From NCBI GenBank assembly GCA_964366335.1, contig CAYITQ010000037.1:1-7577 (forward strand): 7,577 nucleotides of DNA, in the 5' to 3' direction. Source of the DNA: JACRNA01 sp964366335 (GTDB taxonomy: Bacteria; Patescibacteriota; Microgenomatia; CAZETR01; Amesbacteraceae). The position numbers and the translations under genes were made by a program. Under the pieces are notes generated by a model. It did not search any database, was not told where the DNA came from, and saw only the letters and a list, made by a program, of their open reading frames with translations. This document shows, one piece after another, positions 5,807-7,577 of the stretch (position 1 is the stretch's first letter; each line of letters starts with the position of its first letter).

Positions 5807-6294
5807 TAATTGATTTTATCACACGCTCTTGGATCCCAGAGGCCACGAGAATTTTCGCGGGCGTTGATTTCGGATTTTTTGAATATTTCCTGATATTTGT
5901 AGGGCATGCTTTTGTAAGTATATTCATGGCCATAGCCATCTTCAATCAAGACTTGATTAAAATTTTGCCCGTCTTCCAAGAAGACATAGCGTAGGAGACG
6001 CTTGTATTTATCGCGGTCTCCGGACAAAACATCTGATTCTAATTTTACATTTTGATTAGATAGCGTTTTCTTGCTAAAATTTGAGGCTTCTTTGCCATAA
6101 CACCCGACTACTCTTCTGGGATCAACGGTCTCTGGAGTGTCAACTCCAACAAGTCTAATGGTTTCAATCTTTTTGTTTATTAAGACTTTGATAGTATCAC
6201 CGTCTACGACTTTGACCACCCGATAATACCCCGCTGGTACAGGATTAAAGGTAATCCAAAAAGAAAATATATAAGCAATCAATTCCGATATCAC
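5806..6294 (-). CDS. Thermonuclease (staphylococcal nuclease-like), probably exported or membrane-anchored
   Basis: Predicted Ca-dependent nuclease cutting DNA and RNA. The SNase core runs from about residue 23 to 153. Its catalytic set is complete and correctly spaced: D33 (VDGDT), R47, D52 and E55 (IRLVGVDTPET), and R99 (DKYKRLLRY), matching D21, R35, D40, E43 and R87 of the S. aureus enzyme. Residues 5-16 (LIAYIFSFWITF) are hydrophobic and may act as a signal or anchor, but no positive n-region precedes them. Cys65 and Cys158 could form a disulphide, which would fit an extracellular location. The frame starts with GTG directly after the rplO TAG. A TTG at 6282-6280 has a better ribosome site (AGGTGAT, 7 bases upstream) and would give 158 residues. 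The gene is AT-richer than its ribosomal neighbours and is not a normal member of this operon, so it looks acquired. Nucleic-acid scavenging is a plausible role. Confidence 0.9.
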   Translation of the reverse strand: MISELIAYIFSFWITFNPVPAGYYRVVKVVDGDTIKVLINKKIETIRLVGVDTPETVDPRRVVGCYGKEASNFSKKTLSNQNVKLESDVLSGDRDKYKRLLRYVFLEDGQNFNQVLIEDGYGHEYTYKSMPYKYQEIFKKSEINARENSRGLWDPRACDKIN

Positions 6295-6296
6295 CT
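6290..6296 (-). promoter_or_regulatory. Candidate Shine-Dalgarno AGGTGAT for the thermonuclease TTG start
   Basis: The minus strand reads AGGTGAT, complementary to the extended 3' end of bacterial 16S rRNA (AUCACCU). It spans the rplO stop and the annotated GTG codon and sits 7 bases before an in-frame TTG at 6282-6280. The GTG at 6294 has no comparable site, so this element favours the TTG start. Confidence 0.45.
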
Positions 6297-6729
6297 ACTC
6301 ATTTTCAATCTTTCCCCCGGCTTTTTCAATGGCAGATTTGGCAGAGGCAGAAACAGGGACTCTGACATCAAGCTCGTGCTCCAATTTGACACTACCTAGA
6401 ATTTTTACAGATTTTGTATTTGGCTTTACCAGTTTTCGTTCAACCAGATTTTTAAGACTTACTGGGATTGATTTTGGCCACTTGACCAGAGATTCGAGAG
6501 ATACTACTACTGGTTTATTTTGAGCAGATTTATTTTTGCTCCGGCCACGGATAAAGGGTAATCTTTTGATCAGAGACTTTTTGAACTTGGAGCCTTCAAA
6601 CAAAATGTGAATCCGCTCCCGGGCCAACTGACCTTTGTTGCCTCGTCCGGTGGTATGGCCACCCTTACCCGTTCCGCGCCCCCGACCCACAATTTTCATT
6701 TTTTTTGATGTTAATTTTATTAAATTCAT
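6295..6729 (-). CDS. rplO: 50S ribosomal protein L15
   Basis: Large-subunit protein that binds 23S rRNA late in assembly. The 144 residues are normal length. The basic N-terminal extension carries the L15 signature: KIVGRGRGTGKGGHTTGRGN, then KGQLARERIHILFEGS (canonical 'RGIGSGKGKTSGRGHKGQ.AR.G....FEGGQ'). A globular half follows with VVVSLESLVKWP and VKILGSVKLEHELDVRVPVS, and SASAKSAIEKAGGKIE at the end, as in the family. The ATG overlaps the rpsE TGA by 4 bases (ATGA), so there is no room for rpmD (L30), which usually lies between them. The TAG stop abuts the GTG of the thermonuclease frame. An internal ATG at codon 11 exists, but the upstream start fits family alignments better. Confidence 0.97.
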   Translation of the reverse strand: MNLIKLTSKKMKIVGRGRGTGKGGHTTGRGNKGQLARERIHILFEGSKFKKSLIKRLPFIRGRSKNKSAQNKPVVVSLESLVKWPKSIPVSLKNLVERKLVKPNTKSVKILGSVKLEHELDVRVPVSASAKSAIEKAGGKIENE

Positions 6730-7283
6730 AATTTATTTCCCACAGTTATACCACCCTCGTCCTGCGGGCCACCCCCTCCTAAATTAGGAGGGGGAAGGGG
6801 GGTGGTACTGTAAGTATTGTTGGTATTTCTTGGTTTCAAAGATTTCAACGCTTTCATGGTCGCATAGACATTGGAGATTTTGTTGGCAGTCCCAAGAATT
6901 TTACCTACCACATCGCGGATACCAGCTGCCTCGACCACCGCCCGGACAGCTCCACCGGCTTTGACCCCGGTTCCGGGAGGAGCAGGTTTTAACAAGACAT
7001 GAGCGGCTCCCAAATGACAATCAACTTCATGAGGAATGGTCGTCCCGTGTAAATTGATGGTAAACAAGACTTTTTTGGCAGATCTTGTAGACTTAGCTAC
7101 TGCCGATTGGACGTCAGCGGCTTTAGCGAGGCCCACTCCCACCCGGCCTTTGCCATCACCAGTCACAACCAAAGCGGCAAAACGCATATGGTTGCCACCT
7201 TTAGTTTTTTTACTAATACGGTTTATCTGGACTACTTTTTCGTTGAATTCTTTTATTTCTACAGGATATTTGTCGTAAGCCAT
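6726..7283 (-). CDS. rpsE: 30S ribosomal protein S5 with a repeat-derived C-terminal tail
   Basis: 30S protein important for decoding accuracy and mRNA unwinding. The 185 residues contain the dsRNA-binding-type N-domain (VVQINRISKKTKGGNHMRFA, TGDGKGRVGVGLAKAADVQ) and the C-domain (TTIPHEVDCHLGAAHVLLKP, APPGTGVKAGGAVRAVVEAAGI, NVYATMKALKSLKPR). The normal protein core ends near residue 152. Beyond it, residues ~160-180 (TTPLPPPNLGGGGPQDEGGI) are encoded by a GC-rich palindromic repeat and look unlike any S5 tail; VGNKL then ends at TGA. The frame stays open through the repeat, and the end still overlaps rplO by ATGA, so coupling was preserved. The ATG is 4 bases after the rplR stop. Identity of the core is certain; whether the tail is tolerated or functional is unknown. 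Confidence 0.97.
   Translation of the reverse strand: MAYDKYPVEIKEFNEKVVQINRISKKTKGGNHMRFAALVVTGDGKGRVGVGLAKAADVQSAVAKSTRSAKKVLFTINLHGTTIPHEVDCHLGAAHVLLKPAPPGTGVKAGGAVRAVVEAAGIRDVVGKILGTANKISNVYATMKALKSLKPRNTNNTYSTTPLPPPNLGGGGPQDEGGITVGNKL
6749..6807. repeat. GC-rich palindromic repeat element inside the 3' end of rpsE
   Basis: The outer arms TACCACCC (6749-6756) and GGGTGGTA (6800-6807) are perfect inverted repeats. Inside is a second perfect stem of 11 bp, CCCCCTCCTAA (6772-6782) and TTAGGAGGGGG (6784-6794), with one base between. The left arm carries an extra CGTCCTGCGGGCC-like segment. The layout resembles dispersed palindromic repeats, with GGTGGT ends and CCCCTCCTAA cores, that I recall from several CPR and other genomes. 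It can fold into a strong hairpin in DNA or RNA. No target duplication is evident. Confidence 0.75.
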
Positions 7284-7287
7284 AAAT

Positions 7288-7577
7288 TTAGAACTTCAAT
7301 CCGGCCTCCCGGGCGCTATCCGCTAACTTCTTTACTCTACCATGATATCGGTAAGCTCCGCGGTCAAAAACCACAGTCTTGATTTTAGCATCAATGGCTT
7401 TTTTAGCGATTGCCTGGCCTACTTCAGCGGGATTTTTGCCGCAAGTTGCAACCAAGGTTTCTCGCTTGGCATCATTTATCACCTGGGCATAAATAAACTT
7501 TAATGACCGGTGTACTGACAATCTCGGTAAAACCGACAAATTACGGATTTTCAATCTGACCGCCTGCTGTCTACGTT
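7288..7577 (-). CDS. rplR: 50S ribosomal protein L18, 5' end outside window
   Basis: Binds 5S rRNA and, with L5, anchors it in the central protuberance. The 95 visible residues start in the basic N-terminal arm (RRQQAVRLKIRNLS) and run open to the window edge. The TTG at 7554 is therefore an internal Leu, not a start. Conserved marks: LPRLSVHRSLKFIYAQVIND, AKKAIDAKIKTVVFDRGAYR and YHGRVKKLADSAREAGLKF at the C-terminus, which is nearly identical to the family consensus. The stop is TAA at 7290-7288, four bases before rpsE, the usual downstream neighbour. Confidence 0.97.
   Translation of the reverse strand, partial: RRQQAVRLKIRNLSVLPRLSVHRSLKFIYAQVINDAKRETLVATCGKNPAEVGQAIAKKAIDAKIKTVVFDRGAYRYHGRVKKLADSAREAGLKF

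Noticed and set aside
7288..7554. Complete 88-residue L18 starting at TTG 7554
   Set aside because: The frame stays open to the window edge with the basic L18 N-terminal arm, so the gene is 5'-partial.

Overview
The window looks like a scaffold piece from a bacterium of the Candidate Phyla Radiation (Patescibacteria), perhaps a Microgenomates-type lineage. The evidence is a spc/alpha-type ribosomal operon in the order rplR-rpsE-rplO-secY-adk-map-infA-rpmJ-rpsM-rpsK with no rpmD (L30) between rpsE and rplO, very tight gene packing, and a small protein gene of a type I associate with CPR genomes. The lineage is inferred from memory of gene content; no search was run. TGA, TAA and TAG all serve as stops, and long conserved genes are intact, so the standard bacterial code fits.

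Left part (1-1922, plus strand): the last ~460 codons of dnaK, then a toxin-antitoxin pair (Phd/YefM antitoxin and RelE/ParE toxin). The pair has its own near-consensus promoter, whose -35 box overlaps the dnaK stop codon. The two TA reading frames overlap by 56 bases. The toxin stop overlaps the stop of the convergent rpsK by 4 bases, so no intergenic terminator separates the two transcription units.

Middle and right part (1919-7577, minus strand): ribosomal proteins L18 (5' end outside the window), S5 and L15, then an AT-richer two-gene insert (a thermonuclease and a small CPR-type protein interrupted by a TGA at an expected Trp), then SecY, adenylate kinase, methionine aminopeptidase, IF-1, L36, S13 and S11. 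Most junctions overlap or are a few bases apart, which points to one translationally coupled operon. It combines ribosome assembly (L18, S5, L15, L36, S13, S11), initiation (IF-1), membrane insertion (SecY), N-terminal Met removal (MAP) and nucleotide balance (Adk).

Oddities: a 100-N scaffold gap removes the end of adk and the start of map and makes them look fused. A GC-rich palindromic repeat sits in frame inside the 3' end of rpsE and gives S5 a foreign-looking Pro/Gly tail. The alpha-operon genes rpsD, rpoA and rplQ do not follow rpsK. No RNA genes, CRISPR arrays or insertion sequences were seen, and no stretch over 300 bases lacks a gene apart from the gap-flanked partial genes described.
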